Of a stretch of DNA of 64,000 bases, positions 26,554 to 35,707 are shown one piece after another. Source of the stretch: Flammeovirgaceae bacterium UBA6059 (GTDB taxonomy: Bacteria > Bacteroidota > Bacteroidia > Cytophagales > Cyclobacteriaceae); contig DIYH01000037.1 of the NCBI GenBank assembly GCA_002435755.1, positions 19,226 to 83,225 of the forward strand, written 5' to 3'. The notes below the pieces were generated by a model. That model had not been told where the DNA came from. It did no database searches and was given only the letters and a program-made list of their open reading frames with translations. The position numbers and the translations under genes were made by a program. Every line of letters starts with the position of its first letter. The first letter of the stretch is position 1.

Positions 26554-28758
26554 TTAAGAAATCAAAGCTAATATCTTTCCAAACCGGATCAGTTGGCTAA
26601 TAGACTCATCATCATCAGCTTTATCGAAGCGATATAGGATAATGGCTTCTCCATTGCTTTCCATGTGGAAATGGGGATATTCTTCTATTTTACGGATGAT
26701 ACCAGGGTGGAAAAAGTTTCTAACCGCTTCTTCATCTGGCCCTTTCAACAAGAACTTGTCTGAAAAAACCGGATGAGCTTCAAAATCAATGTCTTCTCTG
26801 TAAGCCAGATCAGTTACCTTCTCGAAGAACCCTTCTCGTTCCAATAAAAAAACAGGTATATCCTTAGGAGGCTTTATAATTAGGGCAGACAATTGCGAGT
26901 CTGGCGATAATGTTTCAGGCGTTTGATCATAAATGATTTCGGAATAGATCAAGCGAACACCTTCATATTTACCAGATACAATATTCTGAGCATGGACTAT
27001 TCTGCTATTCACTCCAAAATTAAATCCCACAAAATTGTCAAATGATATGGTCTTAGCTGGAAGAAATTTCCAGTGGTTTTGAGCAGCAATGGCCTTCAGA
27101 TGCTGCTGATGATCTGTGAGTTTCTGATCTAGTACCGGAAGTGCATCCTTTTTGACTTGTGTGGCTAGTGGATGATCTGAAACAGGAATAAGATGTTCTG
27201 CATTGGCAAGGATAAGCTGCTTGCCTTCCGCCTCCCATTCCCTGATCAATCCCTGTAAGTGCGTTCGAAACGTATGGTCAATCAGGTTGACGTGAGTAAA
27301 ATCAATCACCAGTCTACCTTGTTCCCTGCAACTTTCAATCTCTGATTTTAATGAGATATAGTTGGAGAATATTGCCGAATGCTGAAGATAGATGACATCC
27401 TGATCATGATCCTTGGTGTAATCAAAACGAGACTTGAATAAGTACTTGAGAGGAGCTCCATAGTACAAGTGAATGACCACCTGCATAAGTATTCCTGCCA
27501 GTACACCAATAATCAAATCGGTGGCAAGCACAGTAACAAGCGTGGTTAGAAAAATGAGGAGTTGCTCCTTCCCTATTTCATAAACATGTTTGAACTCTGA
27601 GGGCGATGCTAATCGAAAGCCCACATGGATTAGCATTGCCGCTAATGCAGCTAACGGTATCTGTTCGATAATTGGCCTACCTATTAGTAAGAAGATCAAA
27701 AGAAACCCTCCATGAAAGAAGTTAGCCCATTGGGTTCGTCCTCCGTTACTAATGTTTGCTGAACTTCGAACAATCTCTGAGATCATCGGCAATCCACCAA
27801 CCAGGCCGGAAAGAGCACTCCCCGCACCCATTGCGGATACGTCTTTATTGAGATTAGACTTACGATGATAGGGATCTAGTGTGTCTACTGCTTGAGCACT
27901 CAATAGCGATTCTAAACTTGCCACCAATGTGATACTGATTACCGCTATCCAAAAGGTACCTGTCATGGTCATACCAAAGTCGGGCAGTACGATCCCCTCA
28001 ATTACTTTTTCCGGTAGGTGAACCAGGTTTTTTGGACCAAGGTGATACACCTGACCTATCAGCTTATAGTCATGTTCATGAAACAGATCAAAAATATGGG
28101 AGAAAGGTATCGAACAAATGATCACCAACATAGGTGCCGGGATCAGTTTGATTGGTTTGAACTTGATCTGCGGATGAATGACCAATATGAATATGCTTAT
28201 GAGTGCAATAAATGCGATCTCAGGGTTCATATTGATAAAAGCATCAGGTATCTGGATCATCGACCCAATGATACCATGCCCTTTACCAGTCTCAGGCGTG
28301 TAGTCTAAAGCCACAAAAAGTTGCTTAACGATAATGATGACCCCTATGGCAGCAAGCATGCCGTGGACCGCAGCTGACGGGAAGAAATCACCAAACTTGC
28401 CCACCTTGAGAAAACCTAAGATCATCTGTAAAATTCCAGCGATCAGGAATACAGCTAAAGCGTACTTATACCCAGCCAACATATCCCCCTGCCCGAGAGA
28501 CTCCACTGCCCCTAGATTAACCACTATGAGCCCAGCAGCAGGCCCGCTTATAGTCACATAAGAACCAGTGACCCGTGACATGAACAGCCCGCCTACTATT
28601 GCCGCAATCAGACCTGACATGGGTGGTACTCCTGATGCTACCGCAATACCTAAGCAAAGGGGTAAAGCGATCAATGACACCATAAAACCGGAAACAAGGT
28701 CTTTCTTCCAGTATTCCTTTAAACTCATTAATCCGTTACTGTATAATGCTGATGCCAT
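26554..28758 (-). CDS. SulP-family anion transporter with STAS domain and extra C-terminal domain
   Basis: 734 residues (Met11 at 28728 is an alternative start). The SulP membrane domain covers about 15-430 with the signature SGPAAGLIVV and a later ASLESLLSAQAVD. The STAS domain lies at about 450-545. SulP proteins move bicarbonate, sulfate or related anions; the sequence alone does not choose. After STAS, roughly 190 more residues include DIDFEAHPVFSDKFLLKG, a pattern I associate with a domain of otherwise free-standing bacterial membrane proteins. That tail is not usual for SulP. Single gene with its own terminator. Confidence 0.88.
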   Translation of the reverse strand: MASALYSNGLMSLKEYWKKDLVSGFMVSLIALPLCLGIAVASGVPPMSGLIAAIVGGLFMSRVTGSYVTISGPAAGLIVVNLGAVESLGQGDMLAGYKYALAVFLIAGILQMILGFLKVGKFGDFFPSAAVHGMLAAIGVIIIVKQLFVALDYTPETGKGHGIIGSMIQIPDAFINMNPEIAFIALISIFILVIHPQIKFKPIKLIPAPMLVIICSIPFSHIFDLFHEHDYKLIGQVYHLGPKNLVHLPEKVIEGIVLPDFGMTMTGTFWIAVISITLVASLESLLSAQAVDTLDPYHRKSNLNKDVSAMGAGSALSGLVGGLPMISEIVRSSANISNGGRTQWANFFHGGFLLIFLLIGRPIIEQIPLAALAAMLIHVGFRLASPSEFKHVYEIGKEQLLIFLTTLVTVLATDLIIGVLAGILMQVVIHLYYGAPLKYLFKSRFDYTKDHDQDVIYLQHSAIFSNYISLKSEIESCREQGRLVIDFTHVNLIDHTFRTHLQGLIREWEAEGKQLILANAEHLIPVSDHPLATQVKKDALPVLDQKLTDHQQHLKAIAAQNHWKFLPAKTISFDNFVGFNFGVNSRIVHAQNIVSGKYEGVRLIYSEIIYDQTPETLSPDSQLSALIIKPPKDIPVFLLEREGFFEKVTDLAYREDIDFEAHPVFSDKFLLKGPDEEAVRNFFHPGIIRKIEEYPHFHMESNGEAIILYRFDKADDDESISQLIRFGKILALIS

Positions 28759-29080
28759 ATGAGAACGATATGTCTCTAATTTTTCAGCAAGAAAGATGAA
28801 TTAAGATACTCGATCAAGAATAATCTTGGTTCTTTGATCATGAAATGATGGTAGGGTCACTATAAGAGATTACACTTCGAAACCAAGTGTTCTATTGAGT
28901 ACTTGGCGGCTTAGAGATTGATCTTATGAGTTACATAAGATACATCTTGTCTTAGCTCTCCAGCATACGTTAAGAAGAAATCCCATTCTAAATGACCTTT
29001 TTAGCTACCAATTTGGAAGATAAGAAGCCGCCTCTCGCTGGTCATACCTTACTCTGAATGCTCCATATGAACAACCTTCG
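28759..29080. other. Intergenic with two inverted repeats
   Basis: 322 bases between SulP start and the NagB-like stop. It holds CCAAGT/ACTTGG (28883-28906) and the perfect 8-bp stem ATCTTATG-AGTTA-CATAAGAT (28921-28941). These could end the sugar operon or regulate SulP. No TAnnTTTG element was seen. Confidence 0.45.
28921..28941. promoter_or_regulatory. 8-bp inverted repeat upstream of SulP
   Basis: ATCTTATG, five-base loop, CATAAGAT. Lies 163 bases before SulP and 140 bases after the NagB-like gene, both on the minus strand. Operator or terminator cannot be decided. Confidence 0.35.
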
Positions 29081-29782
29081 CTAATTCAGAACCAAACACT
29101 GTACATTGTCATGAAGCCATAGAAAAGAAGCGGGGCAGTGAGTAGATATCTTCCCAGTCATTATGAATTCTTTGGGTTGTTGCTTCCCCTCACCGGAGAT
29201 GATCAGAATAATTTTTCTGGAGTGAAGTAGGTCGCTCATGCCAAGAGTCAACCCATATTCCGGGCTTGAAGACACACTGGCCACCATTCCATGCTGCTGC
29301 GAGGTGTCTGTGAGCTTTTCAATGTGACAATGAGGGTTTAGTTCATCAGCAGGCTCATTGAAACCGATATGGCCGTTTTGTCCTAATCCAAGAATGCTAA
29401 TATCAATCGGGCCATTTTCGTTAAGTTTTATCTGAACAGCTTCACATTCATTGTCGAGATTTTCCGCATGTGGATCAAATGAAATATATCGCTGCTTTGA
29501 TATAGAGAGTGGTTCGATAAGTCGTTGTTGAAGGTAATGTTCACAACTCCCAGGGTCATCCAACGGTAACCCTACCCATTCGTCAAGTTTTATGACCTTG
29601 AGTCTGCTAAATAGCTCGGGGGAATCAGCAAAAGTATCTTGAAGATTACTATACAAACCTTTTGGAGAACCTCCTGTAGCTGCACATAAGAGTAGATCGG
29701 GTTTGATTTTTAATTCAGCCAAAATGAGATCAGAACCATGTTGACTGAGCTCATCATAATCATCAAAGTACTTGATCTTCAT
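29081..29782 (-). CDS. Glucosamine-6-phosphate deaminase-like protein (NagB family)
   Basis: 233 residues from ATG 29782, overlapping the symporter stop as ATGA; the frame extends to 29827 without homology. NagB-type signatures: ATGGSPKGLY for phosphate binding, LDEWVG with the catalytic Asp, and GLGQNGHIGFNEP with the His-Glu pair. NagB converts glucosamine-6-phosphate to fructose-6-phosphate and ammonia. Shorter than E. coli NagB (266), so a 6-phosphogluconolactonase-like or other sugar isomerase role cannot be excluded, but GHIGFNEP favours a deaminase. Last gene of a GH4-symporter-NagB operon. Confidence 0.85.
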   Translation of the reverse strand: MKIKYFDDYDELSQHGSDLILAELKIKPDLLLCAATGGSPKGLYSNLQDTFADSPELFSRLKVIKLDEWVGLPLDDPGSCEHYLQQRLIEPLSISKQRYISFDPHAENLDNECEAVQIKLNENGPIDISILGLGQNGHIGFNEPADELNPHCHIEKLTDTSQQHGMVASVSSSPEYGLTLGMSDLLHSRKIILIISGEGKQQPKEFIMTGKISTHCPASFLWLHDNVQCLVLN

Positions 29783-31572
29783 CCCCCAGAAGTTTCGGCT
29801 GATTCTACAAATTTTAGTGTTAACCAACCAGTTATTAACCCAACAGCTAATAGAGTGATAGCCAACAAATAACTGCCCAAGACGGCATGCCCAACACTAA
29901 AGAGTATACTATTGAGGAAAATCACGCCAAGGGCAAATCCGATCCAACTATTCTTCAAACTCTCTTCGGTCATAACTTCAGGGGCTTGAATAGCAATGGG
30001 CCCCCACCAGCCCTTGGGTCGTACTTTGCAGTAGAAACGTAGCAGAGTTTCATTATCTACAGGCTTGGTCAAGAGCGTCACAACTATACTCGCTACCGTG
30101 CATAGTACCAGAATGACAGTAGCTCGGATCAAAGCATGATCATCGTTGTACCAGATTTCTACCTGGGCATACGCACTGTCACTGATCCATCCCAATGCAT
30201 ACAGACCTTTACCTATCAAATGACCATTGGCCAAGACCAGTGCAGCAGCCATGGTCGTGATCTCGGACCAGGCGTTGATACGCCACCAAAACCATCTCAA
30301 CATGACAATAACTGCTATCCCTGACATGATCTCTATAACGTATATCCATGCCCCGGAAATACTATCCATTTGCCATGCTGCCATAGCAGAAAGCAGGAGA
30401 AGCACGACAATACTTATCCTTGATGCTAACAGGTAGTGCTGAGGGGATCCGTCTTTTTTGATAAAGCGCTGATAGATATCGTTGACCATATATGAACCGC
30501 CCCAACATAAGTGGGTATCGATAGTACTCATAAAGGCGGCCATAAAAGCGGCTACCAGCAGCCCTTTGAGACCTACCGGCAAGACTTCAATGATCATCAT
30601 AGGATAGGCCAACTCCGGATCCTCAATGAGGGCTATTGAAGAATCTGAGATAGGCAAAATCATGATTGATCCCAGGCCTACCACAATCCAGGGCCATGTG
30701 AGTATGACAATTCCTGCTACCGCAAACCACAGGGAAGCTTTGATCGCATGCTGCTCAGACTTAGCGGAAAAAAGTCGTTGTACAATATAGCCGTCACCCT
30801 GGGCCTGTCCTAACCAGAGAACACCAATGAGGCATAAAAAGGCAACCATTTCGGTAGCACCAACATTTACCAGGTTAGGCCACATATCCACCACCCCGGC
30901 GGGTGCACCAGTCGATGAAGCTATTTGGCTTGATAGCTCTGTAGGCCCTCCCACTTCGATCAGCACAAGTATGGCTAGCAGGACTGTACTCACCATACCA
31001 GCAGTAAAGTGAAGCATATCAAGTACAACAACACCCTTAATACCTGAAACTAATGTGTGTACAAGCGCGAAGGTTGTTGTTACGATGAGTGCAAACTCCG
31101 CACTCCATCCAAGCATCACATTAGAAAACTTGAGCATGGCAAGTATGACCCATCCCATACCTATACAATTCTTAAAAACACCAAAAAAAGTTGCCGTAAA
31201 GCCGCGAAGTATCGACGCAGATCGACCACTGTACCTTAGCTCTATCAGTTCAGCATCCGTTAGAATTTCCGATCTTCTCCAGTACTTCGCATAGAAGAAG
31301 ACCATCATCATGACGCCTGTGCCTAAGTACCACCATAGCCAGTTACCATAAATACCCTTGGTCCGTACCAGGGCGGTCACAGCTAAAGGTGCATCTGCAG
31401 CAAACCAGGTTGCCGCAATGGAGGTGCCAAGGAGCCACCATGGCAAGCTCCTGCCTGCTACAAAGAAATCGGCTACATCCGTTGATTGATGCCTGGCAAT
31501 CACAAAACCAATCAGTCCGGCCAACAGCAGATAACCGCCAATGACAAACCAATCTAGTGTTTCAAGCGCCAT
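29779..31572 (-). CDS. Sodium:solute symporter (SSS family)
   Basis: 597 residues with 13-14 predicted TMs. It opens with LDWFVIGGYLLLAGLIG and carries FFVAGRSLPWWLLGTSI, typical of the SSS/SGLT fold, and an AAFMAAFMSTIDTHL segment like the sodium-site helix of the family. Likely imports the sugar used by the neighbouring GH4 enzyme. It is 33 bases downstream of the GH4 gene and overlaps the NagB-like gene by four bases. Confidence 0.88.
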   Translation of the reverse strand: MALETLDWFVIGGYLLLAGLIGFVIARHQSTDVADFFVAGRSLPWWLLGTSIAATWFAADAPLAVTALVRTKGIYGNWLWWYLGTGVMMMVFFYAKYWRRSEILTDAELIELRYSGRSASILRGFTATFFGVFKNCIGMGWVILAMLKFSNVMLGWSAEFALIVTTTFALVHTLVSGIKGVVVLDMLHFTAGMVSTVLLAILVLIEVGGPTELSSQIASSTGAPAGVVDMWPNLVNVGATEMVAFLCLIGVLWLGQAQGDGYIVQRLFSAKSEQHAIKASLWFAVAGIVILTWPWIVVGLGSIMILPISDSSIALIEDPELAYPMMIIEVLPVGLKGLLVAAFMAAFMSTIDTHLCWGGSYMVNDIYQRFIKKDGSPQHYLLASRISIVVLLLLSAMAAWQMDSISGAWIYVIEIMSGIAVIVMLRWFWWRINAWSEITTMAAALVLANGHLIGKGLYALGWISDSAYAQVEIWYNDDHALIRATVILVLCTVASIVVTLLTKPVDNETLLRFYCKVRPKGWWGPIAIQAPEVMTEESLKNSWIGFALGVIFLNSILFSVGHAVLGSYLLAITLLAVGLITGWLTLKFVESAETSGG

Positions 31573-31605
31573 AGTTGGCTTTTCCGGTAAGGGTAGTTCT
31601 CTCTT

Positions 31606-32979
31606 TCAATTTATGGGAGGCAATACCTCTTGTTGAAGTTTAAGCATTTCGTTGCACATTTCTACTGCATTCCGGTAGGAATTGACGTTAGGCTCGATCA
31701 ATATCGCCTGCAGCAGCTTGTCTTTGGACTGCTCATCATAGGCTTCTACTATGAGCTTATGGATACTAGCGTGTAACCTGATGATCGCTGCTATTGCCTC
31801 GGGCATTGCTTCCATCTGTACTGGTTGAATACCAGACTTGTTGCAGTGGGCTGGCACTTCCACAACCAGCTCATCCGGAAGATTGGGGATAGCACCGTTG
31901 TTGGGAACATTGACAGCCTCTAGCCATATTTTTTCATCACTCAAAGACGCTTCCATGATCAAAGTGGCTATCTCGATAGAGCTTTTCAGTGATCCATCTT
32001 CGTTCTCCAATACTTGTTCTTCCATCTCACCTACCGGAAACAGGATCTTGTTTTTATCCTTGATCCAAGGCCTTTGATAGTCTACCCGGTCAATAGTGTA
32101 GACTCCTTCAGGGATTTCATCATTGTCCCATGGGTGCCCTTCATAGGGATCGTAAAAGAATTGTAGCTGCGGTATGACAAATTCCTCTGCCCATCTCAAA
32201 TACTCACCATAGTGATTAGAGGCTGGAGAAGGCCATTGTCCGAACCTTCTTAATAGAATTCTTCCTAAGGCAAGTTCGTGCCATTTCGCCAGCATATCAC
32301 CCTCCAGTTCGGTGGCTTTTAGTTTAGGATAAAGGTCTTCCCCTGACTTTGCATCCTGGATCTGCTGAAACCAAGTAAAATGATTGATACCACATGCCTT
32401 TGTTCGCAAACGATCTAAAGGAACATTGATCATTTCAGAGATTTGGTCGCGACCCATAAATACACCATGACATAAGCCGACTGCTCTTATATTCGTCAGT
32501 CGGGTAACAGCTTCGCAAATCTTGTGTTCAGGATTAGAGAAATTGAGTAACAGGGCATTAGGACACAGTCGCTCCATAGTTCGAGCAAGCTCCATGATGG
32601 GCTTGATGTTTCTTAAGGCGTGAAATATGGACCCTACGCCACCATTCTCACCATACACTTGTTTAAAACCATATTTTCTGGGAATGTGAAAATCCTGGGA
32701 CCAATAGACATTTCGGTCTTTCTCAAGCGCGCATACTACAAAATCAGCGTCGCGTACAGCATCTTCGAGATTGGTAGTTGTGTAGAAATTGGCACTTCTA
32801 TTGAGTTTCTTTTTGACATATTCGCAATGCTCCAGCGTGTGATCGAGATGGTTGGCATTGATATCCATCAGATGTATTTCAAGGCCATCCTTAGCAATGA
32901 TGTTACTCATCAGGATGTCCTGGATGATCTTCGGACCAAACTCAAGGCTACCTGCACCGATGTAACCTATTTTTATCAT
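31606..32979 (-). CDS. Glycoside hydrolase family 4 protein
   Basis: 457 residues. GH4 enzymes use NAD and a divalent metal in a redox-elimination mechanism. Visible: Rossmann start KIGYIGAGSLEFG, acidic MDIN for NAD ribose, NFSNPEH, and the likely metal ligands Cys170 (CHG) and His200 (GINHF). The family includes alpha-glucosidases, alpha-galactosidases, alpha-glucuronidases and phospho-beta-glycosidases. The NagB-like neighbour suggests an amino-sugar glycoside, but a kinase or deacetylase is not in view. First gene of the operon. Confidence 0.87.
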   Translation of the reverse strand: MIKIGYIGAGSLEFGPKIIQDILMSNIIAKDGLEIHLMDINANHLDHTLEHCEYVKKKLNRSANFYTTTNLEDAVRDADFVVCALEKDRNVYWSQDFHIPRKYGFKQVYGENGGVGSIFHALRNIKPIMELARTMERLCPNALLLNFSNPEHKICEAVTRLTNIRAVGLCHGVFMGRDQISEMINVPLDRLRTKACGINHFTWFQQIQDAKSGEDLYPKLKATELEGDMLAKWHELALGRILLRRFGQWPSPASNHYGEYLRWAEEFVIPQLQFFYDPYEGHPWDNDEIPEGVYTIDRVDYQRPWIKDKNKILFPVGEMEEQVLENEDGSLKSSIEIATLIMEASLSDEKIWLEAVNVPNNGAIPNLPDELVVEVPAHCNKSGIQPVQMEAMPEAIAAIIRLHASIHKLIVEAYDEQSKDKLLQAILIEPNVNSYRNAVEMCNEMLKLQQEVLPPIN

Positions 32980-33215
32980 AATCCAGGTTTAAGTGGTTAA
33001 GAGATAATCTACAGCAAAATCTTGAGGATTGTTCGTGCGGAACCAGATTTGATTGGTGAATGTCGTGAGCGTCTCAGAGTTATTGTAATGAAATTGTAAA
33101 ACGCTTAAGTGTATTCGGATACCAAGGGCTTAGCCAGTGGTTCAATCAAATGCCAATTGGTGACATTCGAACTTTTTCTTGATTGGATGTCTCTTGATTG
33201 ATAGAACTTGCACTC

Positions 33216-34256
33216 ATGAACAGTCAACCAAAGTACATCATCGTTGGAGCGGGTCTTGCCGGACTTACCTGTGCTTATGAGTTGCTGAAGCGTGGGGAAA
33301 AGGATTTCTTAATCTTAGAATCTCGGGATCGCGTAGGTGGCCGTATTCTTACCAGAAATGGAATTGACTTTGGTGCGACCTGGTTTCAAGGGCATCATCA
33401 GCATGTGCATCGTCTTTGTAGAGAACTTGGTATTGCGCAGTTTCCTCAATATAGCCAGGGTCAAAGTATTTTAGTGTACAGCAGCATGGCCCCAGCTCAC
33501 CATTTTGAAAATGATCCTTCAGCAACACCTGCCAGCCGCATTACTGATGGCACTTCTGCCTTGATCAAGGCGCTTGCTGATCAACTAACTGACCATATCA
33601 CTTTGAACACCAAAGTAGCATCAGTTCATGAAGTTCAGGGTAAACTCAAGGTTGCTACGAACCAAGGGAACTATTCCTCAGATAAGATGGTCATTACCGT
33701 ACCCCCGCTCATCGCAACCATAATCCACTATGAGCCAGCGCTTCCAGCAGCAGTGGTTACTGCCATGGAAAATACTCACACCTGGATGAGCAACGCCATC
33801 AAACTGGGAATGACTTTTAGGAAGCCTTTTTGGAGGGATAGTGGCTTATCCGGAATGATCATAGGCCAAAATGGTCCTGTCACAGAACTGTATGATCACT
33901 CAAATGCTGAAGATTCAAAGTATGCACTGATGGGATTTGTTAATGAGGCGCTACGAGACTTTTCTGAAGAGGATAGAAAGCGACGGATTCTTGACTATTT
34001 ATCTAAACATTTAGGTCAGGAGGTGCTCGAATATCTTAGTTATGAAGTAAAGGACTGGTCTGAGGATTGGCACACCTCGTGTGAGTCCATCAAGTCATTC
34101 TATATGAGTCCACAATACGGCGATCCGGTGTTTCATGAAACGTATCTTGACAACACTCTTATCTTCTCAGGTGCAGAAACCTCTCCGACTTATGGTGGCT
34201 ACATGGACGGAGCTATCCATAGTGGAATGATAGCAGCAAGCAAGCTGACCGACTAG
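33216..34256 (+). CDS. Flavin monoamine oxidase-like FAD-dependent oxidoreductase
   Basis: 346 residues from ATG 33216 (a TTG at 33198 is in frame). N-terminal dinucleotide motif VGAGLAGLTCAYEL followed by the acidic ILESRDRVGGR, and a C-terminal FAD segment SGAETSPTYGGYMDGA, are those of amine oxidases. It is shorter than most family members (about 430-500), lacking part of the substrate domain. No signal peptide. Its TAG stop overlaps the stop of the hemoglobin gene on the other strand. Confidence 0.85.
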   Translation: MNSQPKYIIVGAGLAGLTCAYELLKRGEKDFLILESRDRVGGRILTRNGIDFGATWFQGHHQHVHRLCRELGIAQFPQYSQGQSILVYSSMAPAHHFENDPSATPASRITDGTSALIKALADQLTDHITLNTKVASVHEVQGKLKVATNQGNYSSDKMVITVPPLIATIIHYEPALPAAVVTAMENTHTWMSNAIKLGMTFRKPFWRDSGLSGMIIGQNGPVTELYDHSNAEDSKYALMGFVNEALRDFSEEDRKRRILDYLSKHLGQEVLEYLSYEVKDWSEDWHTSCESIKSFYMSPQYGDPVFHETYLDNTLIFSGAETSPTYGGYMDGAIHSGMIAASKLTD

Positions 34257-34648
34257 GTGGTTTGTTTTCTAGCCTGAAAGATGCGGATGAACATCATATG
34301 AGACATGTTTCTTGCCCTTTCTTTAGCGAGGTGTTGTTTAGGCCCTTCGAACAGTTCGTCCAATATCTCAAACCAAAGCTGGATCCATTGACCAAAATGC
34401 GTTTGCTCTATAGTTCCTCCAAAATGCCGATCGACATCCAGGTGGGCCTTCACTGGGTTCCCTTTGTAATGAGGCTCAAATAGCAGGTTGGTCTGCCAAA
34501 AATCAACCAGTTTGACCAGGTGTTCTTCCCAGTCGGTAATCACACTGTTGAAAATAGGCCCAAGTGAATCATGGGCCCTTATTTTCTTGTAAAAAGTTCG
34601 CACGAGCAAATCAATGTCTTCCCGTGTAGCTATATCCGATTTGGTCAT
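34253..34648 (-). CDS. Group III truncated hemoglobin
   Basis: 131 residues. Signatures of the TrHb3 group: D-I-x-L-L-V-R-T-F-Y near the start, PIFNSVI, a W-x(3)-L-V-x-L-V-D-F-W helix, and HFGQWIQLWF in the heme-binding part. These proteins bind O2 or NO; the role here is not known. It is convergent with the flavin oxidase: both stop codons share the sequence CTAG, a four-base overlap. Confidence 0.88.
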   Translation of the reverse strand: MTKSDIATREDIDLLVRTFYKKIRAHDSLGPIFNSVITDWEEHLVKLVDFWQTNLLFEPHYKGNPVKAHLDVDRHFGGTIEQTHFGQWIQLWFEILDELFEGPKQHLAKERARNMSHMMFIRIFQARKQTT

Positions 34649-34725
34649 TGTGCAATATTATGTCCAAATCCTCAGTGACATTATGATTGAGATCATCAAA
34701 GCGACACTGGACTCTCCATCATTGC

Positions 34726-35691
34726 TCATTCTATTTTGACAATCACATTACCCTTCTTCTCTCCTGCTTCTACATATTGATGGGCAGTTACGATATCGTC
34801 AAGAGCATAGCTGCGGTCCATGACCACCTCTATCTCTTCATCAACTAAGAGTTGTAGAATAGCATCAAAGCCTTCCTGTGTATAGTCAGCCAGGGAGAAG
34901 AAAGCCTTCTGTCCGGTTTTTTTAGGTGACCATATGGCCTTGATCATACTAGTCAATGTTGGGTTACCAATCATAAGCCGTCCTGCTGGTCGCAATAGGT
35001 CCATACAAAGCCCATAAGCTGATCCAACAATATCAATGATCACATCATAGTCCTCATGCAAGTCCCGAAGATTGGTTTTAAGATAGTTGATGGTGTGGTC
35101 AGCACCAATATCAGATAGCATCGACAGTTTATCACCACTATCCATTGCAGTCACATTAGCACCTCTCAGTTTGCATAGCTGAATGGCATAAGTGCCTATG
35201 CTGCCACCGGCCCCAATGATAAGCACTTGGTCATCTGTGCTCACCTTTGAGGTACGTACAAAATGCAGTGCATTGATTCCCCCCGTAGGAATGGTCGCTG
35301 CTTGTTCAAAGGAAATAGTATCCGGTATCAGCGAAATAGCACCACTTTCTTTGATACATACGTATTCTGCATAGCCACCCATTTTCATTGCGGTAGCTAG
35401 TACCCTATCGCCTGTCTTAAACTTGGAGACCTTCTCTCCTACAGCTTCAACTCGGCCCGAGAACTCCTGGCCTAACACTTTGATCCTCGGCTTGAAAATA
35501 CCCATGAACAAACGAACGGGTAGCCATATCCAGTTAGCAATATCAAACCTCCGGAGTTCACAATCACCAGCGGTTACAGTGGCAGCTACAGTTTTGATCA
35601 GCACTTCATTGACTAGAGGTACTGGCTTGGGTAGCTCACCCGACTTCAGTACCTCAGGAGGTCCATAAGCAGTCCAAATTGCAGCCTTCAT
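34726..35691 (-). CDS. MDR-family NAD(P)-dependent oxidoreductase (quinone oxidoreductase-like)
   Basis: 321 residues. N-terminal GroES-like domain with GQEFSGRVEAVGEKVSKF; Rossmann domain with IIGAGGSIGTYAIQ. No structural or catalytic zinc Cys cluster, so it belongs to the zinc-free quinone-reductase branch. It starts 16 bases after the stop of the permease at 35708, so it may be the third gene of the PadR-permease operon. Confidence 0.87.
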   Translation of the reverse strand: MKAAIWTAYGPPEVLKSGELPKPVPLVNEVLIKTVAATVTAGDCELRRFDIANWIWLPVRLFMGIFKPRIKVLGQEFSGRVEAVGEKVSKFKTGDRVLATAMKMGGYAEYVCIKESGAISLIPDTISFEQAATIPTGGINALHFVRTSKVSTDDQVLIIGAGGSIGTYAIQLCKLRGANVTAMDSGDKLSMLSDIGADHTINYLKTNLRDLHEDYDVIIDIVGSAYGLCMDLLRPAGRLMIGNPTLTSMIKAIWSPKKTGQKAFFSLADYTQEGFDAILQLLVDEEIEVVMDRSYALDDIVTAHQYVEAGEKKGNVIVKIE

Positions 35692-35707
35692 ATTGATCTT
35701 CTTATGG

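Noticed and set aside
32620..33000. 126-codon plus-strand frame
   Set aside because: Antisense within the GH4 gene.
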